DNA from: Sisyra terminalis | Taxonomy: Eukaryota > Arthropoda > Insecta > Neuroptera > Sisyridae | DNA: 64,000 nt | Reading direction: 5' to 3' | NCBI GenBank assembly: GCA_958496175.1 | Contig: OY292275.1 | Location: forward strand, 10,664,001 to 10,728,000 | Notes under the pieces: generated by a model | Database searches by the model: none | Seen by the model: only the letters and a program-made list of their open reading frames with translations | What the model was told of the DNA's origin: nothing | Shown: one piece after another, positions 26,521 through 39,479 of the stretch | Layout: every line of letters starts with the position of its first letter | Position numbering within the stretch: position 1 is the first letter of the stretch | Translations under genes and position numbers: made by a program

Positions 26521-26595
26521 GGGACCAATCGGGATGCGAACCAGGGACCCTCGACTCCGACAACAGCAACGGCGACCATGACGACTCGGCTATCA
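26521..26595 (-). other. tRNA-like segment T2' (mirror of T2)
   Basis: On the minus strand it reads TAGCCGAGTCGTCATGG, close to the canonical A box, and GGTTCGCATCC as B box. It may be a pol III promoter relic. Confidence 0.5.
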
Positions 26596-27794
26596 GATGA
26601 TATATGTAAATGACGTTAAAACTCACGTTAAACAATTCTTATGAGATTTAAAGAAAATTGAAAATGTTTTTCGATCGAAGGAATTGGAATTTTCCAAAAA
26701 TATTTTAACCATAGCTGCTTCATGTTTAAGTTGGAAAATTTGAATAAAGATATTGCAACATTTTAAGTCCTTGATCCTTTTTTTCGAAAAAAAACAAATT
26801 TGTATTTGAGTAGCATTATCTTGCATAATATACATATAATACTTTAATATCGAATTAATTAATTTTAATTTTTTACAATCGAACGAGTTCCTTGGAATTT
26901 TCCGAAAAAAATTTAACCAAAAGTTCTACATGTTACGATCAGAAAAGATTTAGAACCACATTGGAAAATTTTTAGGTCCTTGAAACTATTTAATATAAAA
27001 CAATTTTGCATTTAAATAGCTTTAGGTACAAACCATTGTGCTAGGTGCAAACCATTAACGACATCGAAAAACTTAGGTTTTTTTAGATTTATGTTTCGAT
27101 GGTGACGTAATGCTGCTGTGGTGCGAATTTCATTTGAAAATTTAAACAAAAAATTTGGCGAAAAAAATCGACGTACATTTAGTCGACGAAATGAAATTTC
27201 TGAGAGTTGAAAAAAAAAGTTTTTCCCCTTAAGCTTTTCCGTGACCAAATTTACACCATCGATAGAGTAATTTAAGCGCTATCGAATGAGCCTACTATCG
27301 TTAACCTACGATTGATAGTTATCGCTACAAATGGCTTTAAAGTTGGAAAAAGTGGAAAAAACCACCAAAATTAGCCTATTTTTGGGATTCTTCAGAATTT
27401 TGGCCGAAAAATTTTCGAAAAAAAAACGAGAAAAATTGACTTTAGGATATGTTTTTTAGGCCTCCTGTGACGTAACTAAGCCATTCCTTAAGTCCTATTT
27501 CGCGAAAATCAAAAATTCGATCGTTTTTCGATTTTTTTCGGGAATGACGTCATTGGATGTCGACGTATATATGACGTCACATGTATGACGCCATATGTAT
27601 GAATCAAAAGAAAAAAAAAATCTACGTAATCGATCGATCGATCACTTCTCAACCCCGAAAGGTTGGAAGTGATGATCGAATAATTCGGCTGTAACTTAAG
27701 TGAGAATATTATTAACGATCTAAAGTGATAATTTAAGCTGTAACGAATAGATATTAATTAGAAATTGGTTAGTAGAAATATAAAAATCTTTTAC

Positions 27795-27862
27795 CTTGTT
27801 GGGGGTTCGATCCTTCGTCTTTCCGTTTGTAACATATTCCGTGCGCTTATCGATTCGGCCAT
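27795..27862 (-). other. tRNA-like segment T1' (mirror of T1)
   Basis: Minus strand: TGGCCGAATCGATAAGCGC and GGGTTCGATCC-type boxes may be read in either orientation, since the segment is partly self-complementary. It is the mirror of T1. Confidence 0.45.
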
Positions 27863-28740
27863 TGGAAGATATATGTATTGATCGTTTAAACTAATATATA
27901 AAGATTTCTTATTCAATTGAGACTTGAAAAATTTTTTCGATCGAAGGAGTTTGAATTTTCCAAAAATATCTTAACCATAGCTGCTCCATGTTAAAGTTGG
28001 AAAATTTGTCGATCGACATTGTAACAATTTAAGGTCCTTCATCCTATTTTTCGATAAAACAAATTTGTAATCGATTAGCATAATCTTGCTTAGTATATAA
28101 TTCTTTAATGACGAATTATTAGTTTTAATTTCTTACAATCGAACGATATTCGTGGAATTTTCCGAAAAAAATTTGAACCATTGCTTCTTGATGTTACGGT
28201 CGGAAAAGTTGTCGAACCACAATGCAAAATTTTTAGGTCTTTTATCCTTTTTGGCAAAAAAACCATTTACATTTCCATTGCATGATGATGCATAATATTT
28301 AAATACCATTAATTTTTAAGCCGAGTCGATATAGTTATTGAAGTCCTTTCCAATGAATCTACTATCATTTAAATGTAACCAATTTCAAAGGATTTCGATC
28401 GAATTTTTTTTTAAAGAACTGAATAAGAAGATATGGTTTTATGGCGTCCCGATACATAACCGAGCCTGGCATCAAATTCTTTTTCAAAATAATAAAATAT
28501 TCTACCTTTCTGTCATAAATTTCGATTATTTTTCTATTAAAATGAAGCAGCATTATTGAATAAAGGAACTTAAAAAAAAAATAATATAACTGTCCTGATT
28601 GATCATTTCCAACCCCTAAAAAGACTTAATTACTCAATCGAAGTTAAGGATGACTCTAGAAAGAATATTAACTTCATTGAGAAATATAAAATAATGTAAG
28701 TAACAGAATTAAGTTTTAATAATTAAAAAAAAAAATGATT

Positions 28741-28806
28741 AAACTGGGAATCGAACTCGGAACCTACTTCTCGGGCAGCGTAACTATGCATACCACTGAG
28801 CTATAA
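28741..28806 (-). other. tRNA-like segment T3
   Basis: Minus strand: TAGCTCAGTGGTATGCA matches a standard A box and GAGTTCGATTCC a standard B box, 30-40 bases apart. The T stem does not pair well, so it is probably a tRNA-derived pseudogene. It lies in the most diverged unit of the array, with the same neighbours as T1 and T2. Confidence 0.55.
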
Positions 28807-28909
28807 GCGATTATTTGATAGGCAAGTAAAACTTATATATAAATATTTCTCGTTAGATTTTTAACAATAAGCTTGAAATGCATCCACAATAGTTGAAATT
28901 ATATTTAAT

Positions 28910-30760
28910 TATATTTAAATTATATTTCAAATTAAATTTTATTATTGCAATTTTCAATAGAAGTTACAGAATGCATTTTAAGTATATACTTCTATTTTTT
29001 TTTCTTAAAGAGGAACTATACGGGGAGATATTTTAGGGAAGAAAGTCTTCTGAATATTCTTATAAATTTTGGGTTGAAAGTCGAAAAAAAACAAATTACA
29101 GAACAATTATTTAAGGTCTGGATGTCTTTTAGGTATCTGCTTTAAGAGTTGCTTGATTAACGGGAAAAAAAATTGCAAACGATAAGTCTAAGATTCAATA
29201 ATTTCTGCCAATTTTATGCGTTTAAGTGCATTTTTTTATGAGGGTAACTAAGAAAAATTGTCAAAAAATCGGTACGAAATTTATAATTTTTCTGTTATTT
29301 TTTGAGCTTAATTTTGATCTGAGAAAAGTGTTAGAGTTTACATACCTTTAGTTATTGTTCATCCGTAGAAAATTATTTCTTCTAATAGAAGAAAGACCAT
29401 AAGTAAAACAAAAAAATTCTGATTATGTTTCGTTGTGATTTCCTGAAGGTAAATATTGTTAAGGAGTTCAAAAAAACCGTACAGGTTTTCCTCAAAAGAC
29501 TTTCAGAAAATTCTTTTCTTTTCTTTTCGGGAATCACAAGGAAGGAAGAAATTGACAAACAGGAATAAAATTATAATTCCGAACAGTTTTATCCATACAT
29601 TTAATTAGCTCTCACAAATTACAGAATTTGTACAATTTACAATGTTTTTTTCGTTTTTATTTATAATATTTTTCAACGTACATTTTTTTTTTTAAAACAA
29701 ACATTTCAAAAGTTTAATGATATTAAATATTAGTTATAATCTTTTTACAAATTAAGTTAAAAAAATCTTATCAATACATTTAGTCATAATACCGGCAACA
29801 AATAAACAAATTTCACAATAAATATTGTTGTATTTCAATAATAAATAATTTATATTTCTAAACTAAATATTTTCTAGGTCCTCACTCAATGTGCTTAATG
29901 TTAACAGTGTATCAATTTGTATCACATGTATGTAGACAATTTTCTCATTTTTTTTTCTTATTGTAAAAACAGTTTATAAATTTTTTATTATAACAATTTT
30001 TACACTTATTATTTTTTTTTATATTTTGATATGTTTCTTTGTGCTTCTACAAATTCTTTTGCAGCAACCATAACGCGATCGCTCCAGTATTGAAACAGTT
30101 AAACAAAGCAAAAAGAAAATATTTTAAAAAAAAAATGTGCGACTTTTTGATTTCTTAAAAGAATTTTCCTTAAAAATATATATGTTACATTTTGGCTATA
30201 ACTAAAATCTAAATTAAGAAGCAATAAAAAATAAATATTTCTCTATTTTTACAATGGCAATTAAAACAATATTTCACACTATAAATTTTTGTCGAAAAAA
30301 TGTGGTAAACATTGTTTTTTTTTTACTTTTAAACTAAATGGCTATAAATTTTCAGCGTTACTGTTTATATTTTAAAAAATATTGGTTAATTTTCTTTTTC
30401 TTATTAATTTATTCAATAATACAATTGATATGTTTTTTGTTCAATGAATTAATTGTTATCTAAAAAGTAAAATCACAATTTATTACTTCATTAAATAAAT
30501 TTATAATTAATATATTAATTATGCTAAATACAATTTGTCTTAAGTGTTAACGTTAAAAATTTAAACTAGATGTATTAAAATACTGATAAATATATATTAC
30601 TTTATTTAAAAATATTGATATAATACTATTTTATACAAATGTTTTTAGATTTCCATCGTTTTTTCATGGGAATTCTTCAGTGTAAATCTTCATCGTCTGG
30701 AAAATTGTGTATAAGCATTAAAATGTAAACTAACTTGTTGATCTTTTAGGGATAACATTT
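28910..30760. other. AT-rich intergenic DNA
   Basis: Long runs of A and T, no recognised gene. Confidence 0.5.
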
Positions 30761-30766
30761 AACATG

Positions 30767-31126
30767 TAGGGTAGAGTGGGACTTAAAGGTCCGCGAGTAT
30801 AAAGGTCCACCATGAGTATCTAAAATACTAGTGGCATATGTTATTAATTTATAACACCTGTTAAATACTTAAAACAAATACAGGACCTTTTTACCTCTTA
30901 CCCGTCCCTTTTTGCCCCTACTAAGGGGCAAAAAGAGACAGACGACGAAGTCTAGAAAAAATGTAAAATGACAAACTTCTATATGGATTATTTCATTAAA
31001 ATTTAAATTAAACATGACCAGATATTTGTTAGTTTGGTTGCCATTATATTTTTCAAATTCATAGGGTTGGTTTTCACAATATAATATGAAATAGTAAAAT
31101 TGGACCTTTAAACCCCACCCTACCCT
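30767..31126. mobile_element. TIR MITE, 360 bp
   Basis: Left end TAGGGTAGAGTGGGACTT and right end, reversed, TAGGGTAGGGTGGGGTTT form an inverted repeat of about 27 bp that continues into AAAGGTCC. There is no transposase and no clear target duplication. The open frame inside on the minus strand is not a recognised protein. Confidence 0.7.
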
Positions 31127-31939
31127 ATCAATCAATTTAAAATTTTGACCTCAAATAAGTATGAAAATTTTTTAAATTGATTTCATGATGAAAATTAATC
31201 AAATTTTCAACCACTATAAAAAATTTAAAAAAAAATTGTTGTTTAAATTTGGACAATAGGAAATTGTTTAAAAAACTAATAAAAACGAAAATTATTTTTA
31301 AAAAAAAGGAAATAATACCTAACAAACGTTATTGTGCACTTGCTTATACTTGCAAGCAATCATATTCGTTAAATATCCTTTCTTTTCACTGTTGAAAAAT
31401 TAAAATATTTTTTTTTAGTCCTTAAACTTGAAAATATCTAAAAAAATTCCTATCAATAAAGCAACAAAATGATTAACTTATTGCAAGTTATTAAAAATTA
31501 CTTCCTGGAAATCAATTTGTGATTTAAAAAATGTTCCCTTTATTATTTTTATTCTATTATTAATTCAAATTTTTTATTCTTTCGGTTTTTTTTTTACTGT
31601 AAAATCAACTTCAGGAGTTAAAATTCATTATATATTTTTGTAAATCAAAAGAGAATATTTTTTTTTAGTATTTGGAGAAACGATTCTTTTTTTAACCTGA
31701 AGATAAGACTTGATATGTATAATCCAGGATTAAATAAATAAAAAAATATTTTATAACAAAAATATCGTAAAAATTTAAAGTTTGAGGCAAATTATTCTAC
31801 TTTAAATATTAAAAATATTCCAAGTATTTAAGTTTTGCGTTCATGGAAAGTTGGAACTTCTTTTTGGTTCAAAATGAAATACAAAACCAAAACAAAAATA
31901 CAATCGATAAATTGGTTGTGTCCATATTTTACATAATTT

Positions 31940-32330
31940 TATTTATTTTTAGTAGGATAGTAGACATGAAAGGATGTAGATCCATGTACAAATTATTAAT
32001 TTAGCGACAACTTTTGGGTCTTTTATTAGACCTTCATCAGGCTTCTTAATATGAAGTACACAATATACATCACAATAACATCGATTTTTTTTTCTTTATC
32101 GCACATGCATTACAAATTTATTTTATTGAAATTAAAATTTTTATGTATTAAAATTTACATTACGTGCGATAAAGAAAAAAAAATTTCGATGTTATTGTGA
32201 TGTATATTGTGTACTTCATATTAAAAAGCCTGATGAAGGTCTAATAAAAGACCGAAACGTGTCGCAAAATTAATAATTAGTACATGGACCTACATCTTTT
32301 CATGTCCACTATCCTACTAAAAATAAATCA
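31940..32330. repeat. Near-perfect palindrome, ~165-bp arms, with hammerhead-like hairpins
   Basis: The arms (31940-32103 and 32165-32330) are reverse complements with few changes; the loop is about 60 bp. The right arm has CTGATGA, a GGTC/GACC stem, then GAAAC (32230-32260). The left arm has the mirror with CAAA replacing GAAA. No coding sequence. Confidence 0.75.
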
Positions 32331-32339
32331 AAGATACAA

Positions 32340-33600
32340 TTTTCAAAAGCAAAAGAAACCAATCTTTAGCATCTTACAATTTTTTCGTTAGTTTTCTTAC
32401 AATTTCCTTTTGGTTTCCAATACAGAAATTCCTAAAAATAAAATATATAGATATTGCTTTTGTCGTGTTTGAGTCAATTTTCTTGCAAAGCTCTTAGGCC
32501 ATTTAATTGGAAAAATTACAAAATAATCTACTAATTTTTTTTCAAACCTAAAAAAAATAAAATAATGTTTATTTTACAAAAGCTTATCATTAGCAAAAAT
32601 CTGCATTTTAATTCGGTTTTTTTCTTATCGGTCATTTGCTCTAGTCTTCCATAAAATTATTCAATCGAGAAAACTACATTAATTTTTGTGAAGATTTTAA
32701 CAATAAATAGTTACAATTTTTTAAGTAGATGTATACATATATATAATTAAAATCACAATAACAACATTTCACATTCACAACTTATGTATTTAAAGAGAAA
32801 TAGAGAAGCATTTATTTAACGTTTATATATAGGTATAGTTAAGAATAGGTAGGTATAAGTAATGTTTTGGAAATTTTCACAATTTTTTTTTTATAAATAT
32901 TGACTAGAATAATGGAGAGGTAGGGATAATTAAAACCGTATATGTATTTCCTGGTTGATAAATCTGAGTTTTTGGTAAAAGCTTTTTCCAGTAGGAATGA
33001 TTTTCAACATAAATTTTTACTTAACACATAAGTGTAAATTTCGATGAATTAACTAACAAAGAAATTAAAATTTCTTATGAAATACATTTTTTTTTTGATA
33101 AATTGAACATTTTTTTCAAAAAGAACACATTTTTAATTGATATTTTGTGTTTTTGAATTAAAATATATTTATTTCTTTAGTAAAAAACACCAATATTCCA
33201 TTAGGGGAATAAAAGTTGTAAATTTAAACCTTAATAATATTCAATGAAAAATTATGAAAATTTTTAATTGAATAGAAAAAAAATATTAAGGTTTTAAAAG
33301 CTTTTATTTCCATTGGAATTTCGTAATTCAAGAAAAAAAAGTTCAATTTATTAAAGTCAGATAGATCAAATGGATCAGACTACCAACGATGGGTCCTCTT
33401 TTATTCTTTCCATAGTTTAAATTCCAAGTAATCATCGTTCATGATTTGTAGATAAAGTTTTTTAAATTTTCAACTTAATCATTAAATTTTTGCAATGAAA
33501 ATTTCTAGGGTATTACGTTTAATAAAATTTATATCTTGTAATAGTCTTTTCTTATAGGTACTTCGATTTATAAAATAAAATAAAATCCTTCGGATGTCGT
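32340..33600. other. AT-rich intergenic DNA
   Basis: No recognised gene or repeat. Confidence 0.5.

Positions 33601-33606
<6 letters not shown>

Positions 33607-33635
<29 letters not shown>
33607..33635. repeat. (TA)n microsatellite
   Basis: An uninterrupted TA run of about 14 units next to the left end of the foldback element at 33.6 kb. TA-rich sites are common insertion targets. Confidence 0.9.
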
Positions 33636-33638
<3 letters not shown>

Positions 33639-34412
33639 GTGGGTCAAAAAAATTAATAATTTTTTTTTTACAAGTGACGCGGAAAAATGAATTGCTAGAC
33701 ACCGTAAAAAAATTCTCACCAAGTATGAGCTCTTAATTTTAATAGGAAGATCCTTCGCATCGCAGTTTTGTATTTTTTTCTCAGTCCAATAAAAAAAGCA
33801 TAAAAAAAAACTTGAAAAATATTTTGAAGTTTCTCAGTTGATAAAAACTAAAATTCGTGTAAATTTTCTCAAAAATTATAAATTGAATTGAAATTATACG
33901 AATATCTCATCAAAAACTTTTAAAACCCGTACACATGAAAGTTTGATGATGAATATCTTTTAAACGGTTAATTTAATCGCCAAAATATATGAAACCATTT
34001 TTATAGAGCAGTTAATTTCCAACAAAAATTTGTATTGCGCATTGTATAAGAGTCATTTATTGTCGAGTTATAAAATTCATAAACAAAAATGAAATTTGTC
34101 TGAAAATAATCAAAATTAAATCCTTAATATCTTTCAAATGGTGAAGCTTACGGAAAAAATATAGAAAACTTTTTTTGTAGAGCATTAAATTTCCTAAAAA
34201 ATTCTTTCAAAACATTTTTCTGTACAATCGATAAATGATGAGGGATGAATTTTTGTCTATTGGACTGAGAAAAAAATACAAAACTACCATGCGGAGGATC
34301 TTCCTATTAAAATTAAGAGCTCATACTTGGTGAGAATTTTTTTAAGGTGTCCAGCAACCCATTTTTCCGCGTCACTTGTAAAAAAAAGTTATCGATTTTT
34401 TTGACTTTTTAA
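33635..34412. mobile_element. Foldback MITE, ~778 bp, element 3
   Basis: Left end AGGGTGGGTCAAAAAAATTA and right end, reversed, AAAAAGTCAAAAAAATCGA open terminal repeats of about 150 bp. These include ACAAGTGACGCGG and CTCACCAAGTATGAGCTC. No transposase. Two direct internal copies of the GTAGAGC/ATAGAGC motif lie at 33997-34020 and 34171-34194. Confidence 0.75.
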
Positions 34413-34519
34413 ATATAATCATTAAATTGTGGGCAATAAGGACGAAGCTTCTTATGGAATCTTATTTATTTTATGGCCAACATTTCGTCAGTTATTCCTG
34501 ACTGCTTCAGGGCTCTATA

Positions 34520-36300
34520 ATGAAAATACATAACATTTAAAAAAAAACAACCACTATTGTTAAAGTTATAAATAAATAAATTACAATTATATATATAATA
34601 TTTATAAATTGTGTATTTAAATCAAAGTATTTATAGTTCGGTCATTGTTTTATTTTGCCCTATGAAAGATAATAAGTTACATAGTTCGACATAAAATTGT
34701 CTTTAATATTTTCAAGAGCTTTTCATTAAACAAAATTTTCATTGCAAAACATTAAAGTTTAAGCACTTATATTATTGGTGGAAATTCATAGTTTTGAGTT
34801 AAGAATCTCAACAAAAATTCCCAAAAAACCGGGATTCCCCATGATGTAATCTGACCCAACTTTTACCACTGTTAATACCGTATTCTCACTTTTGTGCTTT
34901 CAATCTCCAAAAATCAAAAAAAAAAAAAATAATGAAACCAAAAATTGATCTCAACATTTACATACCTTACAAATATAATAGTAGATTGATATTATTTGAA
35001 ATTGTTTCATAAATATTTTTCAAACTCTTACAAATACAATTAGAACACAACACGATTTTCTTCATTAAATAATTAACATTAGTAGTAATTAGACTAGTTT
35101 ATTAATTTGAAATAAACTCCGGCACATTTTGATATGTATTTAAATTCATCAGGATAAAGACAAAATCAAATCAAAACTGATTTCATATTTGCCATTTTAG
35201 TTCTAATTTCTTATAAAATTAACTTTATTTCTTAATGTGTGTATACTGTATATATAATCTATGTTTTTTGAGAAAATTTAGTTCATAATTATTATGTAAT
35301 GATATGTTATTTAAGATATGTAATTTTTTCATTTTTCGATTTGAACCCAAATTGTTTTAGAGGTACATTATAACGCTGTTAACTTAATAATGTATACATA
35401 TTATTTTACTTTAACTAATGCTTTATAAATTTACATTAATTGGTAATGATATGTTTAACGTTACATTTATATAAATGATAGATATTGCTTTTTATTGTAT
35501 AAATAAATTTACATTAACGACATTAATCTAATCTAATTGTTAACATTTGGATTTAAAATAATACTTTTCAACAAAGCGAATCATTTTCTCGTCATCTTCA
35601 ACCGAAATATGTACGCATTTATTAATGTTATTTTTCCTATTTTATTTTAGATTTGTTGATTCAATAACCAATAGTTGTAAGATCTATCATGGTTAAATCA
35701 TTAAGATTATTTTTTTATAAAAATATTGATATATTTGAGAATACCAGCGAAAGTATTCTATTCATTTCGGACATTAATTTGATATAGATTGGTAATTTTT
35801 AAAAAAATATTCATATAAACTCTAATTGAAAAGCGATAATTTAAAAATTATCATCAGTTATGTTAATAAATATGAAAATATATTTAGTGACCAATTTTCG
35901 AAAACATAAAACTTTTTTTTTAACACTTTGAATAGAAAAAAAAACAAACAATGTAGTTCTTGTATCTATAAAACGTAGTTCTTGTATGCCGCAAATGCCC
36001 ACAAGAGCCGTTAATAATATAACCAGAATAGTGAAATTTTATAAGAAAAGTTAAAGTCTATTATAGTGAAGGATTAAAAAGTGATCAAAAAAATAATCCA
36101 TACAAACTATAAGGCTAGAAAAGAAAGGCTAAGAAAATTTAGGAAACGGTTAGTTAAATGTAAAACTAAAAAAAAGTTAAGGAAAATTAAACAGAACCTC
36201 CCCCCTTCGAAAAAAAAAAATGGAAAAAAGCAATTAGGTATGAAATTAATTTTTTTCCTCAAATTATATTTTCCCAAAATTGTACAAAATAATAAAAATA
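34520..36300. other. AT-rich intergenic DNA
   Basis: No gene recognised. A short string (GTAGTTCTTGTAT) is duplicated near 35953 and 35974. Confidence 0.5.
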
Positions 36301-36308
36301 GAAACATA

Positions 36309-36615
36309 ATTAAACAGGCTTTTCTCCCAAATTTTTTCATCGTTTGTGAAAATCAACTTTTCACACAAAAAATTTTTGAAAAAAATATAAATACGAAGTA
36401 GAACATAAAGTGTTTTTTGAAATTCGGAAAATATTTTCCACACTTTCTGATCCACCCAACCTTTCCAAACTAGTAAAAATCAATACAATATTAAACAGGC
36501 TTTTCACACATAAATTTTCATTGTTTGTGAAATTCAACTATTCACACCAAAAATTATTGAATAAATATATACAAAGTAGAACATTAAGTGTTTTTTTGAA
36601 ATTCGGATAATATTT
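36309..36615 (+). repeat. Tandem repeat, ~183-bp period, two units
   Basis: ATTAAACAGGCTTTTC at 36309 recurs at about 36491. It is followed in both units by TTTGTGAAA, TTCACAC, AAGTAGAACAT and TTTTGAAATTCGG in the same order. Confidence 0.75.
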
Positions 36616-36619
36616 TTCT

Positions 36620-38385
36620 TTAACTTTTTTTTAGTTCTAGTTTAATGTGGAACTAGTGATAAAATCATTAAATTGTTAGTGGAAAATTTAAATTTTTTCA
36701 ATTAGAAAAAGAACTACGTCCAATCTAGTAACCAGTTTCTTGAGAGATAGAAAAGGATAACAGAGCAAAAGGGTTCCTATGAAACAAAATAAATAACATC
36801 TTTAACAGTAATTTATATTATGTATCCATTTCATATTCGCAAAAAGAAACTTTTGGGACTTCCTTATATAAAAGCATTGGTGGAAAATTTAAATTTGTTA
36901 ACACATGAAAGGTGTTTCCACTTGTACCACATAATCCCTTTTTTTTAGGGCAAACGATGAAATTATTTTGGCGCTAGAAAACCAATACGTAGTTCGTCCT
37001 CATTTCGATTTAATTATTTCAAACAAAATTATTTTTATGATTTATAATAACTTCCCAGAATTTGAATGAATTTTTTTTTCCTATATCACGATAGATGTGA
37101 GCTTATAAAAGCTTTGCGTGCAGTTAATCATTTCCAAGCTGAACTCAAGAAGTTCATAAATTAAAGCATTTTTCTAGTTTCATGTAGAAAGGATAAAAAA
37201 AAACGTATTGTAGGACACAAGTTTAATTCCTTGGAAAAAAATCTTATGTGGTGGTAGGATTTTTAATTTAAATATTTTTCTTTCAATTAATCTTTCCCGA
37301 ACGAAAAGAGAGCTATTTGATAAAGTAAAAAGAATAAATTAAATTATCTTGCATAACAAAAACAAGCTTTGGAAATTTTTAATTAAAAATAATCAATTGG
37401 TTTTGAAAATCGCTCTTTTCTGTTATTTCTGCGAAAAATTGGATTAAAGCTTATAGTTTCGTACGTGTGTTGCACAGCATATCAATTACTCAGTGTTTAA
37501 AAAATCCACCTAAAACTATTCCAGTTTTAATGGCAAACGAAAGCTCAATAAGCTTCACTTATTTTTATGCTGAACTTTAATTTAAATAAAATCCAATATG
37601 ATTTGTATTCATAAAATTTAAAGTTTCTGTAATACGTTTTTGACTTATAAATGAAATGCATTTTGCATTTGAAATAATTTTTTTATGTTTCGCCTAACTC
37701 AATTCTATAGAATTGAAATTTATGTAGGAATTACGCGACTACAAATCGCAATCTCTTTTTGCCCCATATTGTATGATATAATCTATCGTTTTTATAGTTT
37801 TCATGTTAAGAATAAAATTTTTGATTCAGTAACGAATTTTATTTTCATGACAGCTCAAGTGAAATATTGGAAGTTAAAAAATCATGAATTGCCACAATAG
37901 TCTGAGTTTTCATTTTATGCCAAAAGAATCGATAAGATTTCACATATTTAGTATGAAAAATTTATTCTCAGCTAATAATTCAGTAGAATGGATATTTTAA
38001 TACATTTGGCATTTTTATGATTTGAAATCTTTAAATTGTCGTCCATTCTGTCAATAAAAAAATTATGGATTTTGTAAGCAGATAATTCTAAATCAGAGAT
38101 CTTTTGGTAGTCCTTTGATTTTACCGTTTTTTTAACATTAAAAGTTTTAAATTTCCTTGCCTATAATTGAAGAATTATTTTGGAATATTCTTAGAGAAAG
38201 AAAATTATTGAATTTTCCACTGCATTTTAATCTTAAAAGGGCTTAAATTATTTCAAAAATATTGAATATATTGCTGAGTATTTCGTAAGTATATTGATTT
38301 TATAATTACTTTAGCCAAATAGTCTGCTCTTTTATGAAAAAGTATAATTTTTTTACCCAAATGCATGAGTAGAATCCAAGGTTTA
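36620..38385. other. AT-rich intergenic DNA
   Basis: No recognised gene or repeat. Confidence 0.5.
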
Positions 38386-38392
38386 TAAAATA

Positions 38393-38516
38393 CACAGGTG
38401 GCCTCATGCGCTACGTGACGTATCCAGAAGAAATTAGTACATATCTTCAGACTGATTCAAATTTCAAAATTCTTCTTATGACGTCATTATTTTTTTTTCT
38501 AATGAGGCAACCTATG
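38393..38516. mobile_element. Short TIR MITE, 124 bp, TA-flanked
   Basis: The left end CACAGGTGGCCTCATG matches the reversed right end CATAGGTTGCCTCATTAG, and both sides carry an inner GACGT site. TA lies on each side (38391 and 38517), as for Tc1/mariner-type MITEs. Confidence 0.6.
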
Positions 38517-39149
38517 TAATTGTTAAACCTTGAGTAGAATCCACCTTGTGGTACTTGATTTAAAGATTATACGAGTATACCTCATACTTATTTTTTCTTA
38601 TTAAATACTTGGCAAATCAAAATGGATGACAATCGAACATTTAGGAAAAAAATATAGTAAAATGAGAAAGTTATTTAAAAAAAAATTTCCCTTTTTTTTG
38701 TATCACGAAGGTAGATGTTAGTTTAGATGTTATTTTAAATTTTCCTTGTACCTATGATGTCAACATCTCTTCCATCTTTATAGGGACTTTGAAATTAAAT
38801 TCTTTTCATCAGGAAAACAACTGAGAGATGTCACTAGTAATGCATATGAAAATCTACAGAAATTTTCCGGAATAAGAACAAATTTGTAAGTGGCAAAACG
38901 ATGAGCCATTAAAAGTGCACAAGTCTACATAAAAAAGGTACAGATTTTTCTCCCCCAAGATAAAAATTATTCAACTTATTGGTAGGAAAATTAAGTTTCA
39001 ATGACACTTAAAAAAACGCTGACCAGATATTTTCCCACAAGAAAAACCCTCACACGAATGTTGCTCACTCAAAAGTGAGCAACAATAGTTAAAAACTAAC
39101 CTAATAAAAAAAAAAACTTGTTTTTCGAAAAAGTTATATAAAAAAGGGG

Positions 39150-39465
39150 CATCGGACCCTTTTAGAGACGTTATCTGGCAACGTTTCAGTTTCTACTTTG
39201 CCTTTAATTTAATTGGCGATTTTTTTATTAATTCAATTTTAATATCGTAAAATATCTTTATACTATCAATATAATAAAATACTATATCTACTAATAAAAA
39301 ATCAAATATAAAATTATTTTTTTCTGTTGGTTAATTTCCATGTGAGGATTTATCATTGAGTATTGATTAATGTGTGGGGAATTTTCAAAGTGAGTAAATT
39401 TGTATGTGGGCAATTTTCATGCGAAGAATTTTATAGCGGGCAACTATCATAGAGCCTATAGAGCC
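39150..39465. repeat. Dispersed repeat with inverted ends, copy 2 (partial)
   Basis: Runs opposite to copy 1. The block from about 39157 to 39250 matches the reverse of 20031-20143. The end at 39340-39465 carries GGTTAATTTCCATGTGAGG, then GGGCAATTTTCATG and GGGCAACTATCATAGAG. One end is missing. Confidence 0.65.
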
Positions 39466-39479
39466 TATAAAAACCTAAT

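Larger units (their letters stand above)
22950..28305. repeat. Large imperfect palindrome, arms ~2.6 kb
   Basis: The left arm reads as the reverse complement of the right arm. Paired landmarks give symmetry points at about 25621-25627. The innermost match (25522-25564 with 25577-25622) centres near 25571, because the left arm lacks about 100 bp. Identity is very high in the arm middles (for example 23800-24250 against 27010-27430). It could be a foldback element, an inverted duplication, or an assembly artefact. Confidence 0.85.
22690..28910. repeat. Tandem and inverted array of ~1.27 kb tRNA-containing units
   Basis: A landmark (gatagcgctt then aaattactctatcg) recurs, with changes, near 22703, 23971 and 25251, a period of about 1.27-1.28 kb. 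Mirror copies lie near 27274, 25982 and, more diverged, 28340. Each full unit carries in order: the landmark, a block with repeated gaaaaattcca-like strings, a tRNA-like segment, CGATCGATCGAT, TGACGTCA sites, and a spacer containing CCAAAAATAGGC. No protein-coding capacity: the short open frames seen in both arms are non-coding by their repetition. It resembles a satellite or a large non-autonomous element. Confidence 0.8.

Noticed and set aside
24006..27248. Open frames repeated on both strands in the 24-27 kb region as a gene pair
   Set aside because: They appear only because the two arms of the palindrome are the same DNA, and the frames break in the other tandem units.
28741..28806. T3 as a functional tRNA gene
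   Set aside because: A and B boxes are good, but the T stem does not pair and it sits in a repeat unit with other degraded tRNA-like segments.
30869..31135. 88-codon open frame in the MITE at 30.8 kb
   Set aside because: It spans the terminal repeat and reads out of the element; there is no similarity to a transposase.
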